The notes under the pieces: generated by a model
Databases searched by the model: none
The model's input: only the letters and a program-made list of their open reading frames with translations
Told to the model about the DNA's origin: nothing
Made by a program: the position numbers and the translations under genes
Shown here: positions 37,551 to 45,909 of the stretch, piece by piece
Layout of the letters: each line of letters starts with the position of its first letter
How positions within the stretch are numbered: position 1 is the first letter of the stretch
Assembly: GCA_023139105.1 (NCBI GenBank)
Contig: JAGLOF010000052.1
Location: 77,825 to 141,824, forward strand
DNA: 64,000 nucleotides
Reading direction: 5' to 3'
From: a bacterium
GTDB lineage: Bacteria > Zhuqueibacterota > QNDG01 > JAGLOF01

Positions 37551-39002
37551 TTGAAATTTAAGATTAATTCACGCGTAAAAAATATAATTGCCTTGAGTGG
37601 CGCAAAATTATTACACCCATTTTTCTCCTTTTTCCTAATCAGAACCATAAGTAATGAATTGGGCATAGGTGGCCAGGGAATCTATACTACAGTACTGGGG
37701 TTTTTGCTGATTTTTGAAGTAATATCATCCTTCGGGCTCAGGACATTATTAGTAAGAGAAGTTGCGCAAGATACTACGCAGGGACAACGCTATTTCTATC
37801 ACGCAATAATAATTGCCGTACCAATTTCACTTATTTGTATTGTACTCATGAATTTGTCGGCTATTGGTGCCGGATATGAAGAAAATATTATACGTGGTAT
37901 ATGGATACTTTCGGCCACATTGTTTGCAACCAGCATTATAGACTGTTCTGAAGGTGTATTAATCGGATATGAAAAAATACAGATGATAAGCATTGTCCAG
38001 GTGATAAGCAATATTGTACGAGTTATTATCAGCCTCTTTTTGATATTTTCAGGATACTCCTTAATAACACTTTTTTTTGTATATCTGTGTTACAAATTTT
38101 TTATTTTATTATGCTATGGATTTATCCTCCTGAAGACATGGGGGCATTTTAAGTTTGAATTTGATAAGGTGTTTCTATTTGATCTAATCAAGACTGCTCG
38201 TGTTTTTGCACTGATCCTTGTATTTGTAACCTTGTATTGGAAGACTGATATACTCATGCTTGCCAGATTGAAGGGTAATGAGGCAGTGGGTATTTACGAT
38301 GGGGCATATCGGTTTTTCAGCATAATTGTCATTGTTATCTCTAATTTTGTGGTTTCGTTATTTCCAGTCATCTCACAGAAATTTAAGACAGGTATTCATC
38401 AATTTGAGTATGTGACACGGAAAATTGCAAAATACTTTTTATTGATTGCATTTCCAGGTGTTGGTCTTCTATTGCTCTTATCACGATTTTTAATTTTGGA
38501 TTTATTTAACTCCCAATTGGTCGATTCTGTTAATGTATTGTATATTCTTTCTTTGGTAATTATTCCATATGGGATTACAGAGATAATTGCCCATGTCTTT
38601 ATTGCCAGCGGAAACCAAATTATCGATATGCGTATTAATGGTATAGGAATGGTCTGTAATATCATCCTGAATTTTTTACTGATACCCAAATATAGTTATA
38701 ATGGTGCGGCGATAGCGACGTTCCTGTCAATAAATATATACTTAATGTTGCAGATTTATTTTTTGAAACAGCGAAAAGAATTTTTTACAGATCTTTTTGT
38801 TTTTAGATTATTGGGGCGTATTGTTTTGAGCCTGATTATATTTGGTGGCCTTATCTGGTTATGTATATATTTAAAGTTAATCTACTTGGCACCTATTGGT
38901 TATATAGCATACATGTTTGCAGTCAGGCGTTTCGGTCTCTTTTCAGATGAAGATAAAGAGCTTGTCATGTCCATGGTAAGATCTGGTTCTGTGTCGATTT
39001 GA
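37551..39002 (+). CDS. Wzx-type polysaccharide flippase (MOP superfamily), copy 2
   Basis: 483 residues from a TTG at 37551 (the only reasonable start; a weak GGGAAATAG lies upstream). About 12-14 helices. The N-terminus INSRVKNIIALSGAKLLHPFFSFFL and the RTISNELGIGGQGIYTTVLGF helix are typical of RfbX/Wzx. TDILMLARLKGNEAVGIYDGAYRF is the conserved mid-protein motif. It is not a close copy of the first flippase. It ends the continuous plus-strand locus; no terminator hairpin is evident after it. Confidence 0.85.
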   Translation: MKFKINSRVKNIIALSGAKLLHPFFSFFLIRTISNELGIGGQGIYTTVLGFLLIFEVISSFGLRTLLVREVAQDTTQGQRYFYHAIIIAVPISLICIVLMNLSAIGAGYEENIIRGIWILSATLFATSIIDCSEGVLIGYEKIQMISIVQVISNIVRVIISLFLIFSGYSLITLFFVYLCYKFFILLCYGFILLKTWGHFKFEFDKVFLFDLIKTARVFALILVFVTLYWKTDILMLARLKGNEAVGIYDGAYRFFSIIVIVISNFVVSLFPVISQKFKTGIHQFEYVTRKIAKYFLLIAFPGVGLLLLLSRFLILDLFNSQLVDSVNVLYILSLVIIPYGITEIIAHVFIASGNQIIDMRINGIGMVCNIILNFLLIPKYSYNGAAIATFLSINIYLMLQIYFLKQRKEFFTDLFVFRLLGRIVLSLIIFGGLIWLCIYLKLIYLAPIGYIAYMFAVRRFGLFSDEDKELVMSMVRSGSVSI

Positions 39003-39023
39003 GTGGGCAAACATTCAAATAGC

Positions 39024-39067
<44 letters not shown>

Positions 39068-39478
39068 AAAAGGACTGTCAAAGAAAAGCAAGAACAGGGC
39101 TTTGATCGAAGCACAGAGGCATAACAATATTTTTTTTATTGATACCGGTGAATACGGCAAAAACAAACATGTCCGGCAAAATTTTCCCTTTTTTTAATAG
39201 CCTGCGACTTAAATTTTATTTAATCTTATTTGTGTAGTTTCCCACTGTTGTTTGATATTTGACCACTTCCTCCATATTGCTACGTCGAATAAAATGAACA
39301 AATGCTTTCCAATTGTATGGATTTTTAGAAATAATGTGGAATTTGACCGTTTCACTGTTGATATTACACCTTTGGAAAGGGGTAATTATTCAGTTAGTTT
39401 TCAATTTTAAATGTATTTTCATGTTGGTCTGGAATTTGCATTGTAGCATCCCAGTAAATTGTCTAATGGAGGACTGTA

Positions 39479-42307
39479 ATGCTGTATTATAAATTCTATC
39501 GAAGGTTTATCATTTTTCTTCTGGTATTGTATTCTGTAAATGCAATACCAGCTCTTTCTCAGGAACGTGGTTTACATACTTTTCCGCGGTCTGTATGTAC
39601 AGGTTTTGGAGGTGGTGTGGCAGATTGGTATGCCAGGTTTGATTTGGTTATTCTGGGTATATACGCAAATCTTGATTTTGTTTATGAAGTAAGAGCCCTG
39701 AATCCGAATACCGTAATACTTCAGACTGTGGATTGGAATGCGGGGGCACATATAGGTGATGGTATTCCTCCTGAATTTCGTTTAACTATGGTGGATGGAT
39801 CTACATATAGCTGGTATATTGGCTTAAATCCACGGTCCTCACAGATTTCTCCGAATTTTTCCACTGCATGCCCTGTAGTAAACGGGAAGCAGTGCTGGGA
39901 GTGGTTTGCAGAATACATTGCACAACGTATTGATTTTACAGTTTTTGATGGTCTATCAACTGACGGACTATATTCCGGTTTACATGTTAAATATCACTGT
40001 CCAGATGATATTGATCTCGATCAAAATGGTGTACGAGATCTGGATGAACATGGTTTAAGCTGGGTTGTAGGCAAGTGGAATGACGGTATTCGGAATTTAG
40101 TGCGTAAGGTTCGTGAATTAATTGGTGATGATATACTATTTCTTGTAAATTCAGGAGTATGGTTTCAGGGACATCCTGATATCACACAGGTTAATGGAGT
40201 GGTTTGTGAATATTGGGGTTATGAGAATGCCTGGGACTGGAATCGTGGTATGTACCAGGGTTTTATTGATAATGCAAGAACGCCGCATATTGCTATTAAC
40301 GGATGCAATCCAAAACACTCTGATCCTTTGCGCACAAATATTGTAAAAGATTACTATTCTTTTGTAAGGTTTACTTTGACAAAAGATATGCTTGGCGGTG
40401 TTTATCATTGCTATCAGGATGCATATACGCCATGGTTCTATTATGTCAGGTTTTATGATGAATATGAACTGGATATAGGTTATGCAACCTCTGGCATGCT
40501 TGATGCAGGAAATGATGTTTGGATACGGTTTTTTGATAAAGGTGTATCCATATGTAATGTATCAGGTGGGCCTGTAAATATTACTGATTCTGATTTACAA
40601 TCTTTCTCAGAATATGATGGTCCGTATTACAGGTTCACGGGCGGCCAGGATTATGAGTTCAATAACGGGGAAGATTTCACAAGTGTTGACTTAAAAGGTA
40701 CACAGTTTTCCGGATATACTGTTGGTGATGGTATAATACTGGTTAACGAGCCGATGACGGCAGTCACTGATATTGTACTGGATAATGTTGATGCAAGCAC
40801 AATGCCGGGATCACAGGCTCCTGTGTTTAACGGAGGTTGGGAGGAAGTGTGGGAAGAGCGCAATAACTATTATCTCCGTGTTGTTCGTGGTTGGGAAGTA
40901 ACAAGTTTATCAGGGTATCATACAATTTCAGGTGGTAGTGATGCAACTGCAGTATACACACCTGGAATTGGTCAGCCGGGTATATATGAAGTTTATGAAT
41001 GGCATGGCTATCATACTGGCAATGAAAGTGATGATGTTCTGATTACAATTAATCATGCTAACGGCAGTATGCCAGTGCATATTAATCAGACTGAAAAACA
41101 GGGACAATGGAATTTCCTTGGTAATTACTATTTTGTTCGTGGTACAACGGGTAATATTACAGTTTCTGCCACAAGCTCAACAGGTGATGTTATTGCAGAT
41201 GCCTTTAAATTAACCTATGCTGTCGATCAGGTACTCGATGAAGAACCTCCTAATCCGGTAGCAAATGTACAAGGTAGCAATGCAAGTTCATCATCAATTA
41301 CACTTGCCTGGACTCAGCCTGCTGAGGCTTCTGATGGAGATATTGCCAGCCACTATGAAATTTACAGAGGTGGAGTTTTAGTTGGATCTTCCCAAAATAA
41401 TTCATTTCTTGATTTGCACCTTGAAGAGGCTACACAGTACAATTATGTTGTATATGCTTTTGATAATGCAAATAATAAAAGTACAGCAAGCAGCACTGTT
41501 AGTTTAAGTACTTTGGCTGACACAGAGCCTCCTGCAATTACAACAGTTACATCCGTCAATCTGACACGTTTGGAGTTGATTTTTAGTGAGTCTATTGATG
41601 AAGCCAATGCCGTGAATCTTGATAATTATATAATTGAACCGGATATCACTGTGACAGCCGCCCGCCTGGAAGCAAATGGACGAACAGTTACTCTTGAAAC
41701 CAGACCACATGTTATTGGTACGGAGTACAGTATCAGAGCACGTAATGTAAAAGATCTTGCTAATACGCCCAATACTGTCAACTCAAGTCTTACGAAAACC
41801 TATACTGGAAATGGTGGGAATATTATAATTCGTGCTGCATGTGATGATTCATATCAATTATTTGTTAATGGAGTTGAAATGGGTTCAGGAAGCAGCTGGA
41901 ATGACAGTCAGGAATATACTGTAGCGTCAATTTCCGGTAAGAATGTTATTGCTATTAAGGGTATCGACTTTTCAGGGTTGGCCGGGTTGGTTGTTGAAAT
42001 TGAGTATGATAATAATTTCTATGTATCCGATGATACATGGAAGGTCAGTACAACGGCTGAAGAAGGTTGGGAGGCTGTAGAATTTAATGACTTGGGCTGG
42101 CAGCGTGCTTCAGCGTTGGGGATGCATGGAAGTGCAGAGCCATGGAAAGGGTACGGTAATGTTGCAAATATAACAATTGATCAGGGTGTAGCATGGATCT
42201 GGTCTTCAGATAATGAGAATGATGATGAAGTATATTTCCGTTTCACAATTCGTACTTCAGGTGATATGGAAGCTCCTTCGCCACCTTCGGGTTTGAGGAA
42301 GAAATAG
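39479..42307 (+). CDS. Secreted multidomain putative TIM-barrel glycosidase (GHL-like), C-terminally short
   Basis: 942 residues. A signal peptide covers about 1-28 (IPALSQ). The N-terminal domain (30-330) looks like a putative glycosidase barrel: DLVILGIYANLD, DGLSTDGLYSG, FLVNSGVWF and VNGVVCEYWGYEN, with acidic residues at strand ends. A golvesin-C-like beta domain follows (about 480-580), then an Fn3 domain (about 595-680), an SbsA/Big_5-like Ig domain (685-780) and a galactose-binding-like domain (780-930). The protein stops after APSPPSGLRKK, exactly the usual opening of another Fn3 domain. No T9SS sorting signal remains, unlike the other large secreted proteins here. GGAGG precedes the ATG. 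Enzyme class uncertain. Confidence 0.75.
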   Translation: MLYYKFYRRFIIFLLVLYSVNAIPALSQERGLHTFPRSVCTGFGGGVADWYARFDLVILGIYANLDFVYEVRALNPNTVILQTVDWNAGAHIGDGIPPEFRLTMVDGSTYSWYIGLNPRSSQISPNFSTACPVVNGKQCWEWFAEYIAQRIDFTVFDGLSTDGLYSGLHVKYHCPDDIDLDQNGVRDLDEHGLSWVVGKWNDGIRNLVRKVRELIGDDILFLVNSGVWFQGHPDITQVNGVVCEYWGYENAWDWNRGMYQGFIDNARTPHIAINGCNPKHSDPLRTNIVKDYYSFVRFTLTKDMLGGVYHCYQDAYTPWFYYVRFYDEYELDIGYATSGMLDAGNDVWIRFFDKGVSICNVSGGPVNITDSDLQSFSEYDGPYYRFTGGQDYEFNNGEDFTSVDLKGTQFSGYTVGDGIILVNEPMTAVTDIVLDNVDASTMPGSQAPVFNGGWEEVWEERNNYYLRVVRGWEVTSLSGYHTISGGSDATAVYTPGIGQPGIYEVYEWHGYHTGNESDDVLITINHANGSMPVHINQTEKQGQWNFLGNYYFVRGTTGNITVSATSSTGDVIADAFKLTYAVDQVLDEEPPNPVANVQGSNASSSSITLAWTQPAEASDGDIASHYEIYRGGVLVGSSQNNSFLDLHLEEATQYNYVVYAFDNANNKSTASSTVSLSTLADTEPPAITTVTSVNLTRLELIFSESIDEANAVNLDNYIIEPDITVTAARLEANGRTVTLETRPHVIGTEYSIRARNVKDLANTPNTVNSSLTKTYTGNGGNIIIRAACDDSYQLFVNGVEMGSGSSWNDSQEYTVASISGKNVIAIKGIDFSGLAGLVVEIEYDNNFYVSDDTWKVSTTAEEGWEAVEFNDLGWQRASALGMHGSAEPWKGYGNVANITIDQGVAWIWSSDNENDDEVYFRFTIRTSGDMEAPSPPSGLRKK

Positions 42308-42375
42308 AGAGAAAAAGATATAGGGATTGGCAACGAACAAGACGAACAAAACGAACAAGAGAGAAAAAGATATAG
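42306..42375. repeat. 18-bp direct repeats flanking a 9-nt-period array
   Basis: AGAGAGAAAAAGATATAG occurs at 42306-42323 and again at 42358-42375. Between them lies ACGAACAAG / ACGAACAAA / ACGAACAAG (period 9). The first copy overlaps the stop codon of the preceding gene. Confidence 0.85.
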
Positions 42376-42418
42376 AGATTTGTAAAAAAAGATGTTATTA
42401 ACCGGAGGGCGTATTTTT

Positions 42419-42832
42419 TTAACTAATCGGTTTAATAATTTCCGGTTCAAAGAAGCGATGACGCCCTATCCAACGGTCCAGAAGGGCAATGACACCTTCT
42501 GCCAAGCCAAATGCCAGGAAGAAGATTAGTAGGCCTGTTCCTTCACCTGCACCTTGAGTGTGAGCAATAAAGTATGCTATGAATGCAAGGAGAAGTGGTA
42601 GTATAAAGACCAGGAAAGCGGCTGTCAAAAGGCTGCGGGGCCTGGTTTCAATCTCTATCCAGTCGCCGGCCTTAAGAGTAGCATCATTAACAGAAAGGTT
42701 AAGCTCCCTTTTACCGGGCCCTTTTGAAGTACACATACCGGATGCGCCGCAATTTTTACATCCACCCTTGAAATCCATCTCAACTGTTGCCCTGTTATCA
42801 TTTATTTTCAGGATGCGTCCTGTTTCACGCAT
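42419..42832 (-). CDS. rseC: RseC/MucC family (SoxR-reducing system) membrane protein
   Basis: 137 residues. It starts RETGRILKINDNRATVEM and has a cysteine cluster at residues 25, 28 and 34 (GGCKNCGASGMC), the RseC hallmark. Two membrane helices follow at about 67-90 and 97-115. RseC is usually part of or next to the Rnf/Rsx electron-transport complex, where it helps reduce SoxR or iron-sulfur partners. No rnf genes are seen here, so the context is unusual or the complex is elsewhere. Convergent with the glycosidase gene. Confidence 0.85.
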   Translation of the reverse strand: MRETGRILKINDNRATVEMDFKGGCKNCGASGMCTSKGPGKRELNLSVNDATLKAGDWIEIETRPRSLLTAAFLVFILPLLLAFIAYFIAHTQGAGEGTGLLIFFLAFGLAEGVIALLDRWIGRHRFFEPEIIKPIS

Positions 42833-42922
42833 TTATGAACCTCATTAGTTTGTATGTATGCTTTTCAAGTAAAATATATTTTAAATCCAGTAAAGATAGA
42901 AAGATTTGGAAGAACAAGCAAA

Positions 42923-43432
42923 TTAATTTTCAAGCAGATCAATATAGGCTACTTGAATAATTTCAGCATCTTCAAGGTCAAGTTTAGAGAGAATATTCTG
43001 TGCAATTTTGCGACCTTTCCTGTCATCGAGTGATTCATCCATCTCAACTTCTAATTCCAGGAATTGACCAAGCCCTTCAACTTCATCAAAGTGTATGCGA
43101 GTACGATCAATACGGTACAGAAGACGTCGCTTGAGGATTTCGCCGCGAATACCGATCGTCGTGTCTAATGAATGAATAAGGCCTTCGGCATCATCAATTA
43201 AGACACGGGAGTATGTTGATTGGCGGGGAGTCATACCATCAGTCCGGTGGTAGGCAATGAGTTCGGCCGATCGATTTGGGAAGATGCGTAATTTAAGTCT
43301 CCCGGAGCTGACATTGAAGAAGACATCTCTTTGTATAAGCTCAGTGGAGGGGCCGTCTGCAATTGACTCAATAAGTGCCTGTGTTTGCGCAGCATGCTTA
43401 AGTTTCAACTTAATTTCAATGTTCCGGGGCAT
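42923..43432 (-). CDS. CYTH-domain protein (class IV adenylate cyclase / ThTPase-like)
   Basis: About 169 residues from the ATG at 43432, whose protein begins MPRNIEIKLKLK, the ExExK-type signature strand of CYTH enzymes. An upstream TTG at 43444 lies directly against AAGGAG and is less likely. Alternating charged strands (RLKLRIF, LIAYHRTD, RRLLYRIDRTRIHFDEVEGLGQFLELEVEM) form the tunnel of basic and acidic residues that binds triphosphates with divalent metal. CYTH members hydrolyse inorganic or thiamine triphosphate or make cAMP; the choice cannot be read here. Same strand as the CDF transporter, 48 nt apart. Confidence 0.85.
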   Translation of the reverse strand: MPRNIEIKLKLKHAAQTQALIESIADGPSTELIQRDVFFNVSSGRLKLRIFPNRSAELIAYHRTDGMTPRQSTYSRVLIDDAEGLIHSLDTTIGIRGEILKRRLLYRIDRTRIHFDEVEGLGQFLELEVEMDESLDDRKGRKIAQNILSKLDLEDAEIIQVAYIDLLEN

Positions 43433-43480
43433 AATTAAATTCAACTCCTTGTTTACCTGTAACTTTTTTGAATAAGTCTT

Positions 43481-44371
43481 CTAAAGACAATCTGCTGTAT
43501 TAAGGCAATGTTCATTAGACAATTCAAATTCCAATGTCGTATGGGCAAAATGCATAGATTCAGCCAACTGATTAATATTTCCCTTGATGTTGAATAGTTC
43601 TTCTCTTGTACAAATTTTATCTATTACAATGTGAGCTGTTAGAACATGGTGCTCACCATCCAGAGACCATACATGCAGATGGTGTACTTCCCATACGCCT
43701 TCTATGATCTCAATTTCTCTACGTATATGATCAACAGAAATGTCAGGTGGTACACCTTGCAAAAAGAGACGTAGTGTATGGCGTAAATGCCGTACTACAT
43801 TTGCAAGCACCCATAGTGTGATGAGTATAGAGAGAATTGAGTCAAGGATATACCATTTAGTGAATAATAGAATTATTGAAACAAGCAGTACTGCTGCCCA
43901 GCCTATGACGTCTTCCATAAGATGAAGCATAACAACACGGGCATTAGCGGATCGGCCTCCCTTGAGGCGGAAGGCTGCAAAACCATTGGCCAGAATACCC
44001 ATAATTGCCAGGGCAATCATGCCCGGTGCATAGGTGGCTTCAGGATTTAAAAGGCGCGGAATGGCGCGAGTTAAAATGAGAACTGATCCTCCAAGCAGAA
44101 CAAGTACATTGATCAGTGCTCCCAGTAGACTGAAGCGGCGGTAGCCATAGGAAAAGATTGCATCATGTCGTTTTTTACTTATTCGCTCCAAGAGCCATGC
44201 CACTCCAAGGGAGAGGCTGTCCCCCAGATCATGAATTGCATCAGAAAGAATGGCTACACTATTGGTTAATATCCCACCTACAATTTCCAGCAGAGTAAAA
44301 GAGAGGTTAAGGAAAAAAGCAGCCTTTATTTGATGGGTGCTGTCATGATAGTTGTGATGATGATGGCTCAT
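43481..44371 (-). CDS. Cation diffusion facilitator (CDF) zinc transporter
   Basis: 296 residues. A His-rich N-terminus (MSHHHHNYH), then six membrane helices with the metal sites of the family: H-x3-D in TM2 (SDAIHDLGDS) and H-x3-D in TM5 (HLMEDVIGW). A C-terminal cytoplasmic domain follows with VWEVHHLHVWSLDGEHHVLTAHI, typical of CzcD/ZitB. The H-D pattern points to Zn2+ efflux with proton exchange in the inner membrane. Full length. It lies 12 nt downstream of the serine hydrolase on the same strand. Confidence 0.9.
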   Translation of the reverse strand: MSHHHHNYHDSTHQIKAAFFLNLSFTLLEIVGGILTNSVAILSDAIHDLGDSLSLGVAWLLERISKKRHDAIFSYGYRRFSLLGALINVLVLLGGSVLILTRAIPRLLNPEATYAPGMIALAIMGILANGFAAFRLKGGRSANARVVMLHLMEDVIGWAAVLLVSIILLFTKWYILDSILSILITLWVLANVVRHLRHTLRLFLQGVPPDISVDHIRREIEIIEGVWEVHHLHVWSLDGEHHVLTAHIVIDKICTREELFNIKGNINQLAESMHFAHTTLEFELSNEHCLNTADCL

Positions 44372-44383
44372 GGCTATGTTCCT

Positions 44384-45760
44384 TTATTGGATACGGGCTA
44401 CTTCAAATTCACTGCCATTCTGAGAGTGTGTAGCACTGCCGATATTCCCGTTTTGATCCATTTTAAAAGTAATGGTGGCATTAACAACTTCCCAGTGCCA
44501 CTCAGTCTTTGTTGTAGGAAATATTTCAAAAGCAGGCTGACCTGTTAATTGGGCAAAGAGTTGTGTCTCTTTCTTGCTGATTGTCAAAATTGCATTATTG
44601 GGATATTGATATTGACCCGATAATGCATTGAGAAGAGCATCATCGAGCATAATTGAGGCGGCTGCTTTATTTTTGAATAAAAAACTTGCAATAGTAGTAG
44701 TCAGCATGCTGGGCACGATTTGATGTGGCGGGCTACAGTTGCCAAGAACTACAATGATAGTATTGTCATCGGGATACATTGACAAATCAGAGAGAAAACC
44801 GTGAAGTCCTCCTCCATGGGAGATACGGCGATGTCCACGATACATTGACATTATGAATCCGAAACCATAATCTCCTCCCAGAGGTGTTTCGGCCTTGTCT
44901 CCATTTGTATAACATGCGGGCGCGAATGCAAGTTTAAGGCTTTCGGAATGTAGTATCTTGCCATCTATCAAAGCCTGAGCCCAGATATTCAGGTCATCGA
45001 CTGTGGAATATATTGCACCGGCACCGCCGGCCCAGCTCATATTCCAATCCAGTGCCAGGTCGTTTGTGTCGTTAATATAGCTATGGCCCATGGCCTCATT
45101 AGATGGAAGATTGTATCTATCATGAATGCCGGTATGTTTCATGCCCAAAGGTTGGAAAAATGTTTCTGAAAGATATTCGTCATAATTTTTTCCGGAAATT
45201 TTTTCAATTATTTTACCAAGTATGAAATATGCCGTATTGCAGTAGTGCCAGCTGGTTCCTGGATCAAAATTATATGTCTTCTTGCCGTTTGCATCAATAA
45301 GGCTGTCTGCATTACATTTATTGATGACTACATTTATGAATTCAGCGTCATCCGTATAAGAGTGTATGCCTGAAGTATGTGTAAGGAGTTGGTATATTGT
45401 AACTTCATTTGCTCGGGCAAAATCGGGATAGAAGCGTGAGAGTTGATCATCCGCAGCAAGCTCTTCCGTTTCTATAAGTTTCATTATTGCTGCCGCAGTA
45501 AATTGTTTGGAGACAGAACCAATTCTGAAGGTCATTTCAGGAGATAGTAGTTTATCTGTTTTTATATTAGCACTGCCATAGGCTTTTTCAAACAAGATCT
45601 TTCCATTTTGAGAGATCAAAATAGCAGCACCTGGTATATGGTCTTCAGAAATGCCAGCCATATATGTGTCTATTTTTTGTTCAAGATCTTGAGCAAAAGC
45701 AATAGTATTAAAGAGAAGTAATGTGAGAAATATAATGAAAATTTGTATAAGACGTTTCAT
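44384..45760 (-). CDS. Secreted serine hydrolase, beta-lactamase/PBP (class C, EstB) family
   Basis: 458 residues with a signal peptide (1-23, ending AFAQ). The catalytic S-x-x-K is at 82-85 (GSVSKQF), the Tyr of Y-x-N lies in WHYCNTAYFILGK, and the third box is SHGGGLHGF. A C-terminal lipocalin-like domain (about 360-458, LSGQYQYP ... FKMDQNGNIGS) follows, as in many family S12 D-Ala-peptidases and esterases. AAGGAG precedes the ATG. A 10-bp perfect inverted repeat lies just upstream (45779-45808) and may be an operator. Substrate unknown. Confidence 0.88.
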   Translation of the reverse strand: MKRLIQIFIIFLTLLLFNTIAFAQDLEQKIDTYMAGISEDHIPGAAILISQNGKILFEKAYGSANIKTDKLLSPEMTFRIGSVSKQFTAAAIMKLIETEELAADDQLSRFYPDFARANEVTIYQLLTHTSGIHSYTDDAEFINVVINKCNADSLIDANGKKTYNFDPGTSWHYCNTAYFILGKIIEKISGKNYDEYLSETFFQPLGMKHTGIHDRYNLPSNEAMGHSYINDTNDLALDWNMSWAGGAGAIYSTVDDLNIWAQALIDGKILHSESLKLAFAPACYTNGDKAETPLGGDYGFGFIMSMYRGHRRISHGGGLHGFLSDLSMYPDDNTIIVVLGNCSPPHQIVPSMLTTTIASFLFKNKAAASIMLDDALLNALSGQYQYPNNAILTISKKETQLFAQLTGQPAFEIFPTTKTEWHWEVVNATITFKMDQNGNIGSATHSQNGSEFEVARIQ

Positions 45761-45778
45761 GTGTATGCTCCTTATTCA

Positions 45779-45808
45779 AAGAACAAATGTACAACACTAT
45801 TTGTTCTT
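45779..45808. promoter_or_regulatory. Perfect inverted repeat upstream of the serine hydrolase
   Basis: AAGAACAAAT (45779-45788), a 10-nt spacer, then ATTTGTTCTT (45799-45808): both arms match perfectly. The dyad ends 19 nt before the start codon at 45760 (minus strand), where an operator or a 5'-UTR hairpin would sit. Confidence 0.6.
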
Positions 45809-45827
45809 AAATTAAAAACATTTTTAT

Positions 45828-45864
45828 CCTGCGTGAATATTTGGGTATTTATTCCTCACGCAGG
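45828..45864 (-). terminator. Hairpin after the class V aminotransferase gene, possible terminator
   Basis: CCTGCGTGA (45828-45836) pairs with TCACGCAGG (45856-45864), a 9-bp GC-rich stem with a 19-nt loop, about 45 nt past the stop on the minus strand. The following tract is only moderately T-rich (ATAAAAATGTTTTT), so termination is not certain. Confidence 0.4.
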
Positions 45865-45909
45865 GCTCACTGTGAGTGGGAAAAAGAATTGATAATAATT
45901 GCAGTTATC

